Positions 1 to 9,348 of a stretch of DNA of 10,540 nucleotides are shown one piece after another; position 1 is the first letter of the stretch; each line of letters starts with the position of its first letter. Source of the DNA: Jimgerdemannia flammicorona. Lineage: Eukaryota; Mucoromycota; Endogonomycetes; Endogonales; Endogonaceae. The translations under genes were made by a program, and so were the position numbers. The stretch spans positions 1 to 10,540 of the forward strand of contig RBNI01007212.1 in assembly GCA_003990745.1 (NCBI GenBank). The letters are read 5' to 3'. The notes under the pieces were generated by a model, which did not search any database, was not told the DNA's origin, and saw only the letters and a program-made list of their open reading frames with translations.

Positions 1-1994
1 TATGTATCAAAAAAAAAAAAAAAAAAATGTATATTTCAGACAGCACACCAAACGCTCCATTGAAGTCATTCATATTCGTTCTTGGTCACTCCTCTCAATG
101 GATTTACTGTGCTGCCCACACACATCACGCATGTGGGTCGACTACCCTCTCCTGGCTATGTTGGGGGGAGAGGCGGTGACGTTAAAGATGTTGAAAGTAA
201 TACCCAAGAGGAGGAACGAATTAGCATTGGACTTTAGCCGTACCCCCGCGTCGGCAAAGAAACGCTTCAAAGGCTACTCAGCTTCCTCTCGTCCGTGGCG
301 CCCTAACTTAATTTTATTGGCAATACTGTTCGATTATACGAGCGCGTCACCAAGGCACATATTTAGGAAGACCATCATCGGCCGGGACGATCGTGAACCG
401 GCCCAGCGATCGTCTTTCATGCGGACTATACCACATTCCTCGATACCAACGGGCTCAAAGGAGCAAGGCTAGGCAGCTATTCATGAGCAAGCCCGATTTG
501 GATTCGGACGTGCCCACTACGCTATCGGTCTTCGAGCGCGCGATTGAAACCATCATTAAGGTTAGGCTATGCGTTTGAGCAAGCGACGGACGTGAGAGGG
601 AAACTTTAGAAGCTCGTTTTGTAAAAGAATATGAGTTTTTCTTCCATTTCAAACAGTTTACATTGCAATTTTAGACAGACTTGAATAAAATGGCTCCTCG
701 CATGCTTCCCCTCCCCCCCTCCGGCACATAGGCCAACATTCCGTGCGTGTGCCACTATATTTTGGCCGATCCCAGATATTGAGATACGCACGACGAAACT
801 GCGCGGAGTTAAGACGATCAGGCTTCAAGCATATGCCGGATAGCGTGTGATCGAGGTCCCTGGGATGGATTTGGATGCTACTTGTGCGGATGGTAATACG
901 TGATACGGAAAGGGAAGAAACTCGAGAATACGGGTTGAATGGTTCGTGAGATTGGTATCTTGAACAAAGAGGTGGGGGATATGTTAGGAAAGTCCGGCAT
1001 TTGGAAATTCTTTTTTCGAGGAGTGACGACCGAAACAGGCTCATAGTGTCGTGTGTCACTGCCCTCAACGGGTAATTCGTACATGACCCATGAGGTATTC
1101 ACCTTCCATGGGATCTATGTTTCGAGCTGGTTTGTCCTAATGCAGCTCGCACCAAATTGTGCGACGTAGATTCCAGATGGTATATATATATAACGGAAAC
1201 CAAAAAAGGCAGAAACGTTGTGTGCAAACAGCAAAACCACATAAAGTTGTATGACAACCATGCGCACTGAACGAACCAATCGAGAAATATCGTCATGGAC
1301 GTTGGAAAAGCATCTGCAATATAATGCAGATGGTAGCCGAATCGCTTCATTTTGCCTACCGGTTTCCTTTTTTTTTTTTTTGATGATTTTGGTGCTTGTA
1401 AAAATGTAAAAAAAATCGGATTGGAATTTTGTATTGATCAAGCCGATTCCAAGGTTCTAAAGTTAACAGATGAACGTAACGCCATCGAATTTCTCCCCAT
1501 CCCGCTCGACTTACTCCTTCTAGCCTTTTTTCACCAACTTTGTCCCTGGATTTAGGTGCCGATTCCAGACGTGGATTTAGGTGCCGAATCGTGTGCACTG
1601 GGTTACACGATCGGGCTTTGCGACTCGGTTTTGTTTTTGCTATGGGTGCTAAATCTGGCTATGTGCGGATTCAGTCCGCGCGTGGTAGGGGTTGTATATA
1701 CACGGCTCAGAATACTGGAAGGATTTGATCCCTGCTGATCTTCCGGAATGGATTAATCCCTGGTGGATTTTCGCGTTAATCTCTGTTCCAGTGCGATACA
1801 TGGATAAAATAGGGCAATCTCACGCAGTCTATTGTCATTAAAAACTCATTTGAAGGAGCATTTTCGAGATCGATCCAGAGCGTTGTGACACCAGACCTCT
1901 GTTATGAATCGGGGAAGATCGCTCCCGTAGAGTGCACTCCCCAGTCACACTCCACTCCGCCAAACCTCCATTAAATAGGTTCATCTCGCGGTAG
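1..1994. other. Gene-poor upstream region
   Basis: I see no coding region here that I can support. The open frames are short, overlap on both strands, show no recognisable domain and lack convincing splice structure. The stretch holds an A19 run (9-27), a T14 run (1368-1381), a TA-rich dinucleotide patch near 1181-1191 and a 16-bp direct repeat (1547-1562 and 1572-1587). The last ~50 bases before the cytochrome b5 gene (about 1930-1975) are rich in C and in CAC/CTC steps, which is common in fungal promoters and leaders. No TATA box or transcription start can be fixed by eye. Confidence 0.5.
1547..1587 (+). repeat. 16-bp direct repeat, period 25
   Basis: The 16-mer TGGATTTAGGTGCCGA occurs at 1547-1562 and again at 1572-1587, separated by 9 bases. 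It is a short local duplication of unknown role, about 440 bp upstream of the cytochrome b5 gene. It may be a chance or slippage product. Confidence 0.6.
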
Positions 1995-2027
1995 ATGTCG
2001 TTCACAATCTCAAGTTATAACATCACA

Positions 2028-3936
2028 ATGGCCGACCCCGAAACCGTCCTCATCACGATCGACGGCAAGATCTACGACGTGGCCGGGTTCCTTGAGGACC
2101 ACCCGGGCGGCCGCGACATTCTCCTGGAACACCAAGACAAAGTCGCCTCGGAGGGTTTCCACGACGTGGGCCACTCAGACGAGGCAAAAAAACTGATGCG
2201 AGACTTCTACGTGCGCGACGTGGTCCCTACCGCTGCCGCGACCAAGCCCGACACGCTCGACGCCGAGGAGCGGCAGTCCCAATCGGTCAGCGGCAGCAGT
2301 AGTGAGGCCAAGAAGGAAGCCAACGACACGGCCGAGCTGACGGTGACGAAGGATCCGGTGACGGCCGCCACGGGCTGGCCTTACCAGACCCGGTATACCC
2401 ATCTCTGGTACATCCTGAGCTCGGGCCTGGCGGCGCTGATCCTCGTCATCACGGCACTATCGACATCGCGGTGGTCCGATTTCTCCAACCAACACCCAGC
2501 GAGCGGCGAGATGGGATTCGGCCATTTCCTCATCAAGGGAACGCGGGAGGACGTTAAGTTTTTTTATCCGTGGCGGTTGCAGACGACGACCGACGCGGCA
2601 CGGGCAACAGCGTGGGCGGGATACGTCGTGCATCAAGTCGGGCAGTGGACTGTGCTGTACTTGGCTCAGAGGGCAAAGGCTGCAGGAGAGATGAAGCCTG
2701 GGTGGAGCGATAATATGAGGAAGTATAATTGGTGGATGTTTAGGCTGAATGCCGTCATGATCGTGTACAAATTCTTGCAGTCCAGGATCTTTTATGATGG
2801 ACTGGCAGTGGACGTACCGGGTAGGCGCGTGGGAGTATTCTGTTTGTCGTTTATTAGTAATCGAAAGAAAGCTAACCGAATTTTCTTTCAGAGGGTACCG
2901 CCCTTGGATCTGTTGCTACTTTCCTTGTCGTGATACTCATCATCGAAATTCCAAGGTAAGCGTTCTGCTCAGTAAAGTACATGCTTGCACTTGGTCAACA
3001 GTTATATCGGTTTCAAATTTTCACTCATCGAGTTGCTTCACATTTCAGGCGTGGTATTTTCTTTGGCCGCTTCAAATCCCTTCCCTTATCCGGTTTCAAG
3101 GAGATGATTGCTTTTACCAGGAAATACCACGGCTACATGATTAGGTACGTAATATCTTGAACGAGGATAATTGACTGCAATTTATTTTCTGAACCTACAC
3201 CTAAAATATATTCACTCTATTTTCCCGACATTACAGCTTCGGCCTCGTTTACGATTTCCATTATCACCCCTGCGAAGGCAGCGTGGGCCATTTTGGTGGC
3301 TTTTGGTATCAATTTATGCTCTTCTGGCAATCCAGCTTGTTTTATAATAACGTAAGTCTGACATTACACACGATTACTTCTCGCTACATATAAGTCTCCT
3401 AATTTTATTCATTACTAAACATTTCAATACTCTTGCTGCGCTTGAAAATCATAAAACAGGCTCATCGCAACCGTAACTGGACTCTCCTCCTCGAGACTTG
3501 GGTCTGGCTCCATGGCACGCTTACGGCCGTCTTTCAGCCGGGCACTTCGTGGCTTAACTTCTCGTACGGCTTCTTCACGGTCTTTGTGCTAACGCAGGTG
3601 TGGGGCATCCCCTTCCTGGCGGACATCCGCCCCATCCTACGCGTGGTTTTCCTGGCCACCTGTATGGCTATCTACTTTATTTTCGTCGTCGTCGGATTCA
3701 CCGTCTCGGGTAATTGGCGAAAGATCTACAACATCTTCTTCGTTCCCGCCGCCGACTACGGGTTCCTCGTCTTCTACTATCTCATCTGGGCAGCCAGCTT
3801 CTGGGTCATCCAGGTCACAGGGTTGAAAGGGACGGCCAAGGTCGGGGCGTCGATCCTGCTGTATGTCATTGTTAATACCGTCGTCGTACTCGGATACGGG
3901 TTGGTTTTACAGGGTAACTTTTCTGTATACAACTAA
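2028..3936 (+). CDS. Cytochrome b5-domain multi-pass membrane protein (5 exons)
   Basis: Spliced model: exons 2028-2820, 2892-2955, 3049-3144, 3237-3351 and 3460-3936. The four introns are 71, 93, 92 and 108 bp, all GT..AG, and the first has a GCTAAC branch site at 2871-2876. The frame stays open across all junctions, giving 514 residues. Residues 1-65 form a cytochrome b5-like heme domain: IDGKIYDV (11-18), HPGG (25-28, first axial histidine H25) and VGHSDEA (47-53, second axial histidine H49). The 24-residue histidine spacing is the canonical one. A polar Ser/Ala/Glu linker (about 66-115) leads into hydrophobic segments near 125-145, 198-213, 235-250, 267-284, 340-354, 390-410, 415-439, 450-473 and 485-506. 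Histidines cluster at 326, 328, 336, 358 and 374, but no complete desaturase-type histidine-box set is visible. I infer a heme-binding protein of an internal membrane; whether it is an enzyme is unknown. ATG 2028 has a better context (CACAATGGCC) than the in-frame ATG at 1995. The usual strand and helix before IDGK are missing, so the N-terminus may be shortened or an upstream exon may be missed. Confidence 0.85.
2821..2891 (+). other. Intron 1 of the cytochrome b5 gene
   Basis: Donor GTAGGC, branch-like GCTAAC 15 bases before the acceptor AG, and acceptor TTTCAG. Splicing joins CCG-G to AG-GGT and keeps the frame (…VDVP-E-GTAL…). Reading through instead gives a short non-conserved tail that stops at 2931-2933. 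Confidence 0.85.
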
Positions 3937-4235
3937 AGGCGTATACGTTCGATATTATTTAGCTAAATAATGTCCTCTTTATTACTTTGGGTTATATTTC
4001 TTTGGTTATCTTGGTTATCTTGAACATTTGGTTACAGTCAAAATCTCAAAAAGTACCAGTTTTATTATTTGCCGAGCTGAAATGTAATTACAAGATATAG
4101 CATGATATATAATTATATGATAAACAACAGTTTCCTGGTTGAAATACCTCACAATGTGGCTTGCTGAAGTAAAACAGTCACAGTGGCTATCTAAACCATC
4201 GCAACCCAACGCGACAGAACTTCGACTACTCTACC
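3937..4235. other. Intergenic spacer between the two genes
   Basis: This 299-bp AT-rich spacer must hold the 3' end of the upstream gene and the promoter of the kinase gene. It contains several near-copies of TTTGGTTAT (about 3985-4036) and AATAAT-like elements near 3965 that could serve polyadenylation. No gene fits here. The frame ahead of the kinase ATG is open back to 4173 but has no ATG. Confidence 0.5.
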
Positions 4236-5506
<1,271 letters not shown>

Positions 5507-6000
5507 AGGCGGGACCTTTTTTTGTGTGTCGAGGGAGAGGGCAATTGGGCGATCGGATTTGCGTTGGCAGGGTTCTATAGAAGCAGAGTAGTTTGGTTTA
5601 GTATTATGGGTGAATGGAATTGATTAACATTTATGGGAAAAGATATGCGTTTTGCGTCACTCTTGTTGCATTGATTTGATGGACAGATCTCAAATGTGTT
5701 CGGGAAGCCGGGGACGTAGAGAAAACTATACATGTTGGGACGACTGTGCTTGTGGGGGCCTAAGAGAAAATAGTTTCAGTGTCGGACCCTGGAAATATGT
5801 GAATCTCACTTTCGGGTGCTCACGAATTACGCCGAGGCGAGGGGAATTGGCGAGGGATCTACCTCAAATTCGCAACCAGACGACAAGGAAGCACTCGACG
5901 GTCCCCTCGCGAGCACGCCATAAGCAACACTACGGGCATAGAGAGCTTCTCCATATACTGCGACAACATTGCGCAGCCCAACCTTGGATGTATCGGACAG

Positions 6001-6045
6001 TTTTTTATTTTATTTTATTTTATTTTATTTTATTTTTTATTTTTA
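6001..6045 (+). repeat. (ATTTT)n microsatellite
   Basis: A occurs every five bases from 6007 to 6032 within a T background, giving about five perfect ATTTT units. Two slightly longer units follow, up to 6045. Confidence 0.9.
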
Positions 6046-6398
6046 CCGCATTCGCCCTGCTCTTTTGAAATGCGTGATTTCGCGGCTCCGTTTATCGAGC
6101 AACGACAAGAATCGCAAAGAAATCTTTGCAGGGCTAGTGTATAACCGGTTGTAAAGACTACATTAGCCTCAAGCAAGCCCTGGCACGTGCTCAGCAGTTT
6201 GACGAACATTTAGTATAATGCAGCCTCTTGGCGAGACACGCTTCTTACCTCACAAGATGACTTTCTGTGCTACGGGCTACGGGAAGTTGTGCTCAAACGA
6301 AGAGGGGTAATTTTTTTTCTTTTCAGAGAGCCTAATTACAATACAAACGGCAGTTTCGTGACAATAGCCATTTTATTTATTTATTATATTCCTTCATT

Positions 6399-6421
6399 AA
6401 AAAAAAAAAAAAAAAAAAAAA
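6399..6421 (+). repeat. A23 homopolymer tract
   Basis: A run of 23 A preceded by ATTTATTTATTATATTCC-type sequence. It could be the tail of an old retroposed sequence, but I find no flanking target-site duplication and no AATAAA just upstream, so I call it only a homopolymer. Confidence 0.7.
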
Positions 6422-6574
6422 CTGCTGTAAAACCGCTGTGCTTCTGGACTTCTGGTGATACTTTCATGCATCAGGTTTCACAGTGGCCGCCGCCTCGAGC
6501 TTTCTTGTAAATAAGTCTGCACACCCTCAACAAACGGGTCGGACAGAAAGGAAAAGAAATTTTCATCGAAATAA

Positions 6575-6993
6575 ACAAATCTTTAGAACAAGAGGCAGAT
6601 CGTAGCAACAAGGCTACTCTACTGCTTACAATACCCAGTTTATTCAAGTCCTCTGCAATTCGGGAGCAAGGAACGCGGCCATTCCCCCACGCACCCGGTA
6701 CCCCCTAGTATGATTCGAGCCGAAGCTCTATTGTTCGACTAAACATGAAGAAGGTATGGATCGTCGATTCTAACTTAGCGTTCAGTCATAATCCAGCGGA
6801 TGGTTGTTTCGCGGCACTGTCTTTTCAAGGGCTCCTCTCGTACTAACTTCAATTATTATTTCATCAGTAGGGTATAACTAACCTGTCACATGACGGTCTA
6901 AACCCAGCTATTAATGGGTGAACAATCCAATGCCTACCAAATTCTGCTTCGGTAAGATAGAAAGAGCCAACATCAAAGAATCAAAAAGCAATG
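6575..6993 (-). pseudogene. Decayed 3' fragment of the large-subunit (25S/28S) rRNA gene
   Basis: Read on the minus strand, this matches the 3' domain of fungal LSU rRNA. On the plus strand I recognise landmarks such as ACAAATC at the 3' terminus (~6575), GATCGTAGCAACAAGGCTAC (from ~6599), GACTAAACATGAAGAAGGTA (~6738), CGTTCAGTCATAATCCAGCG (~6779), CTCCTCTCGTACTAA (~6832), CATCAGTAGGGTA (~6862) and GGTCTAAACCCAGC (~6895). Compared with the conserved sequence as I recall it, there are internal losses: after CGGCACTG (~6814-6831), around 6851-6862, and the TCACGTTCC after AACCCAGC near 6910. There are also substitutions such as CCAACGC to CCAATGC, ACCGAA to ACCAAA and GCCGACATCGAAG to GCCAACATCAAAG. 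Homology stops abruptly at GCAATG (~6993). The missing conserved helices and lack of upstream rRNA mean it cannot be a working gene. It is probably a displaced and mutated rDNA copy. Confidence 0.85.
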
Positions 6994-7364
6994 GCAGCCT
7001 TCAAAGTTGAAATTGATTTCGAATTCACAGAGTCTGAAATCAGAATCCTAACCATGACCTTAAATCACTGGTCACAGCCTTAAATTACAGGCCATTAACA
7101 TATATAACGGAGCTGAGAAATTTATAAAACCCAAAAAATAGCTGACCCTCAAAGGTCAGAAGCACATCATCAACTCACTAACAATTAAAGTAATTCTTTA
7201 GTAAATAAGTAATTTTGTAACTTTCAATTACTCTGAGTATAAGTATTTTTGTCAGATATATTGATATCAGTATCACTAAGAACTAACTCTTTATTAAGAT
7301 TTAAGAATTTGATATTAAATCCTTATCTGTCCTCTTTTTAAAAATTTATTTATTTATTGAAAAA
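6994..7364. other. AT-rich sequence between the rRNA fragment and the tandem repeat
   Basis: Sequence with rising AT content, no gene and no recognisable RNA. It begins exactly where rRNA homology ends, so it is either the sequence next to the rDNA fragment's insertion point or the far end of another decayed repeat. Confidence 0.5.
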
Positions 7365-8154
7365 TATAATAGTATTCTTTACTATTATAATAATTATATT
7401 CTTTAAGTTGATAATATTTGATACTAATAACTTAAAGATACTTATATCAGATATCCTTAGCTTGAGTAAGTAGCTATCTTAATATCTAAGTACTCTCTGT
7501 TATACTTATAATCAATCTAGTCTCTTTCTGGTAGACTTGAATAATAATTTGATAATTATAAACTTTAATTCTTTTAAAGTCTTTTAATATATATTTTTTA
7601 AATATAGTTTAGATATGAGAATTTAATATATTTTTCAGAGTTCAAGTATTTATAGAGTTCAGGATATCTAATTTTAGATATAGTTATATTTTAATTAGTT
7701 TAGAAACTTATCTATAAATTATAGATCTAAGTTTTAATTATTCTTTTATTATATAATAGTATACTTTACTATTATAGTAATTATACTCTTTAAGTTGACA
7801 ATCTTTAATATTAATAACTTAAAGACACTTATATCAGATATTCTTAACTAAAGGAAGTAGCTGTCTTAATATATATCTTAGTACTATTTATTATACTTAT
7901 AAATAATCTAGTCTCTTTCTGATAGACTTTGATAATAATTTAGCAATTATAGACTTTAATTCTTTTAAAGTTTAAGTCTTTTAGTATATTCTTTAAATAT
8001 AATCTGAGTTTGAGAATTTAATATATTTTTCAAAGTTTAAGTATTTATAAAGTTCAAAATATCTAATTTTAGATATAGCCTTATTTTAATTAATTTAGAG
8101 ATTTATATATGTATCTATAAATCATAAATCTAAGTTTTAATTATTCTTTTATTA
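7365..8154 (+). repeat. Two tandem copies of an AT-rich ~390-400 bp unit
   Basis: Copy A is 7365-7751 (387 bp) and copy B is 7752-8154 (403 bp); a third start motif TATAATAGTATAC follows at 8155. The copies align along their whole length with small indels and many transitions. Shared landmarks are TATAATAGTAT at the start, CTTATATCAGATAT, TAATCTAGTCTCTTTCTG, GAGAATTTAATATATTTTTC, ATCTAATTTTAGATATAG and TAAGTTTTAATTATTC at the end. Each copy has a hairpin with a 10-bp stem (TCTTTAAGTT / AACTTAAAGA; 7400-7409 with 7429-7438, and 7787-7796 with 7816-7825). The composition is strongly A+T, as in fungal repeats eroded by C-to-T mutation, and no reading frame is preserved. Confidence 0.85.
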
Positions 8155-8197
8155 TATAATAGTATACTTTTGTAATAAAACTATAAACTGATAGTAT

Positions 8198-8400
8198 TGT
8201 AGAGGAGAAGAACTCAGCAGGAGCCAAGAGAGTGAACCCAGAGCCAGTGTTAAAGTGAATGGAAGATATATATGTAGAAGAGCATATATAAAGGGGATAA
8301 ATAAAGAACATAACTGAAAATGTATCAGCTGTTTATTGCTATATAAAAACACAGTCCTTATATACAAAATACAATATTCCAAAAGAGAGGATATGCTACA
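8198..8400. mobile_element. Possible small solo LTR
   Basis: This 203-bp block starts TGTAG and ends CTACA, so it has TG..CA termini inside a 5-bp inverted repeat. The repeat extends to 6 bp (TTGTAG/CTACAA) with the flanking bases. Inside is a TATA-like TATATAAAGG (about 8284-8293), soon followed by AATAAAG (~8300), an LTR-like order of promoter and poly(A) signal. Against this call, the flanking 5-mers do not match as a target-site duplication. No primer-binding site or polypurine tract is visible, and no second copy lies in the window. Confidence 0.25.
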
Positions 8401-8769
8401 ACTTAGAGTAAACTAAATTAGGAACTATATAACCATTAGAGATAAGTTGTAAGTACACAATCTCCAAGTCATCGAAATAACACATCACCCTCTGAACAAG
8501 CTACTGAAATCACCTGCAATCTCTGAACAAATCTGGAAATCACCTGCAAGATCATGAAGCTGAGTTAAACCGAAGTCACAGTGTACAAAGCTGAGTCAAT
8601 ATGAAGTTATGGAATACAAGATTCATACAAACAGAATCTTACCAAACAGGATCAAATATATATACTGGGCACTGAGATACATTGAAATAAAAGAACCAAA
8701 ACAAACAACAACCACAACTTCTGAACATATACAAATATAACCACCAAGATCTACAACTATATCCATACT

Positions 8770-8783
8770 GATATTTGGAATGC
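8770..8783 (+). repeat. Left target-site duplication
   Basis: GATATTTGGAATGC flanks the inserted element on the left and recurs at 9229-9242 right after its poly(A) tail. It extends to 17 bp if one C/T mismatch is allowed. The unfilled site is seen in copy 2 as GACATTTGGAATGC at about 9669-9682. Confidence 0.92.
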
Positions 8784-9193
8784 CATCGGGGGAGGTGGGA
8801 GGACTTGAGAGATAGATTGGTAGGAGGGATAGGGAAGGAGTAGATTACGTTGGACTGGGCATTAGCTATTTGGGTAGGGCTGGCCAGTCACTGGCTATTT
8901 GTTTTTGAGGATGGGAGTAGACAGGGCTTGGGAGACCAGTTGTTGCAGTGGAGTGGGCTTATGGAAGATACCTTAACAGGCTGGTGGCTTGGTTGGGGGC
9001 TGCAGAGTGGTCAGAGATGCTGCTTAGTGGAGAAAATTTGTAGACAAAGTGGAGGGAGAGTTGGTATAGTTGGTGAAAGGGTGATCTTTATCCATGAGAA
9101 AGTGAGGAGGAGCCCCCCTATGGGGATTGGGTAGTGAGTAGTAATGATGTATACTTATTCATAGACTGGTAATAAAGGCAGAGTCCAAGTGAC

Positions 9194-9228
<35 letters not shown>
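8784..9228 (+). mobile_element. Poly(A)-tailed retroposed insertion (5'-truncated non-LTR element or retrocopy)
   Basis: The insertion is about 445 bp, or 442 bp if it starts at 8787. It ends in 32 A (9197-9228), has AATAAA at 9171-9176 about 20 bases before the tail, and is flanked by a perfect 14-bp target-site duplication. Copy 2 of the host repeat gives the empty site. These are the marks of target-primed reverse transcription of a polyadenylated RNA. The insert is G-rich on this strand and clearly less AT-rich than its surroundings. Its first ~57 bases read as RGRWEDLRDRLVGGIGKE and then a stop at 8841-8843. That could be the last codons of a LINE polyprotein followed by a 3' UTR, but the match is my inference. 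A 94-codon frame at 8850-9134 has no family resemblance that I know. A SINE or a processed copy of a host transcript is also possible. Confidence 0.85.
9171..9176 (+). promoter_or_regulatory. Poly(A) signal of the retroposed insert
   Basis: AATAAA lies 20 bases before the start of the A32 tail, the normal distance for eukaryotic cleavage and polyadenylation. It supports an origin from a processed transcript. Confidence 0.75.
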
Positions 9229-9230
<2 letters not shown>

Positions 9231-9242
9231 TATTTGGAATGC
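9229..9242 (+). repeat. Right target-site duplication
   Basis: This is identical in 14 of 14 bases to 8770-8783 and immediately follows the poly(A) tail. After it, the interrupted repeat resumes (TATTGTCAACTGAGCC…). Confidence 0.92.
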
Positions 9243-9348
9243 TATTGTCAACTGAGCCACACTCTCTCTGCCCCTCATAAATATCCATAGCCTAGCACCC
9301 CTCTACTTCGTGGAAGCCTGATGGAATACCCTGAACATGCTCAATGAG

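Larger units (their letters stand above)
5507..6574. other. Gene-free spacer with simple repeats
   Basis: No coding region, tRNA or known RNA could be supported in these ~1.07 kb. Open frames here depend on low-complexity tracts. Contents are a TTTTA microsatellite (6001-6045), an A23 run (6399-6421) and otherwise unremarkable sequence of mixed composition. It marks the change from the gene-bearing half to the repeat-rich half. Confidence 0.55.
8449..9348 (+). repeat. First copy of a ~455-bp tandem unit, split by an insertion
   Basis: It starts TGTAAGTACACAATCTCCAA and ends CTGAACATGCTCAATGAG. With the 8784-9228 insertion removed, it aligns end to end with 9349-9789. Its 3' part corresponds to the start of the reading frame in copy 2 but is broken: the ATG matching 9636 is ATA, and after the insertion a CGA codon reads TGA (…GTC AAC TGA GCC…), followed by another TGA near 9319. 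The 5' third contains two to three degenerate ~30-bp repeats of the form CTCTGAACAA…GAAATCACCTGCA (8462-8550). Two further repeats sharing AAGCTGAGT follow (about 8555-8620). Confidence 0.85.

Noticed and set aside
2..472. 156-codon open frame at the left edge
   Set aside because: It begins in a poly-A tract giving a run of lysines, has no recognisable domain and overlaps other equally long chance frames.
480..575. Short protein-like stretch starting MSKPDLDSD
   Set aside because: It is about 30 codons, with no matching downstream exon or good splice donor; too short to support as a gene.
658..1068. 136-codon minus-strand frame
   Set aside because: Its composition looks random (many Arg, Ser and Cys), with no domain and no splicing context.
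2175..2402. Minus-strand frame under the cytochrome b5 exon
   Set aside because: It is a shadow of GC-biased codons in the real gene on the other strand.
5652..6068. 138-codon frame reaching the TTTTA microsatellite
   Set aside because: Its C-terminus is encoded by the microsatellite and the rest shows no family resemblance or coding character.
6885..6896. 12-mer GTCACATGACGG shared with 10324-10335
   Set aside because: The copy at 6885 lies within rRNA-derived sequence and nothing else around the two sites matches, so it is probably chance.
6994..7364. R1/R2-type retrotransposon inserted in the rRNA gene
   Set aside because: The rRNA homology ends at a site that does not match the R1 or R2 target sequences as I recall them, and no reverse transcriptase is visible beyond it.
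8152..8382. 76-codon hydrophobic minus-strand frame
   Set aside because: Its hydrophobicity follows from AT-rich sequence; there is no domain and it overlaps repeat sequence.
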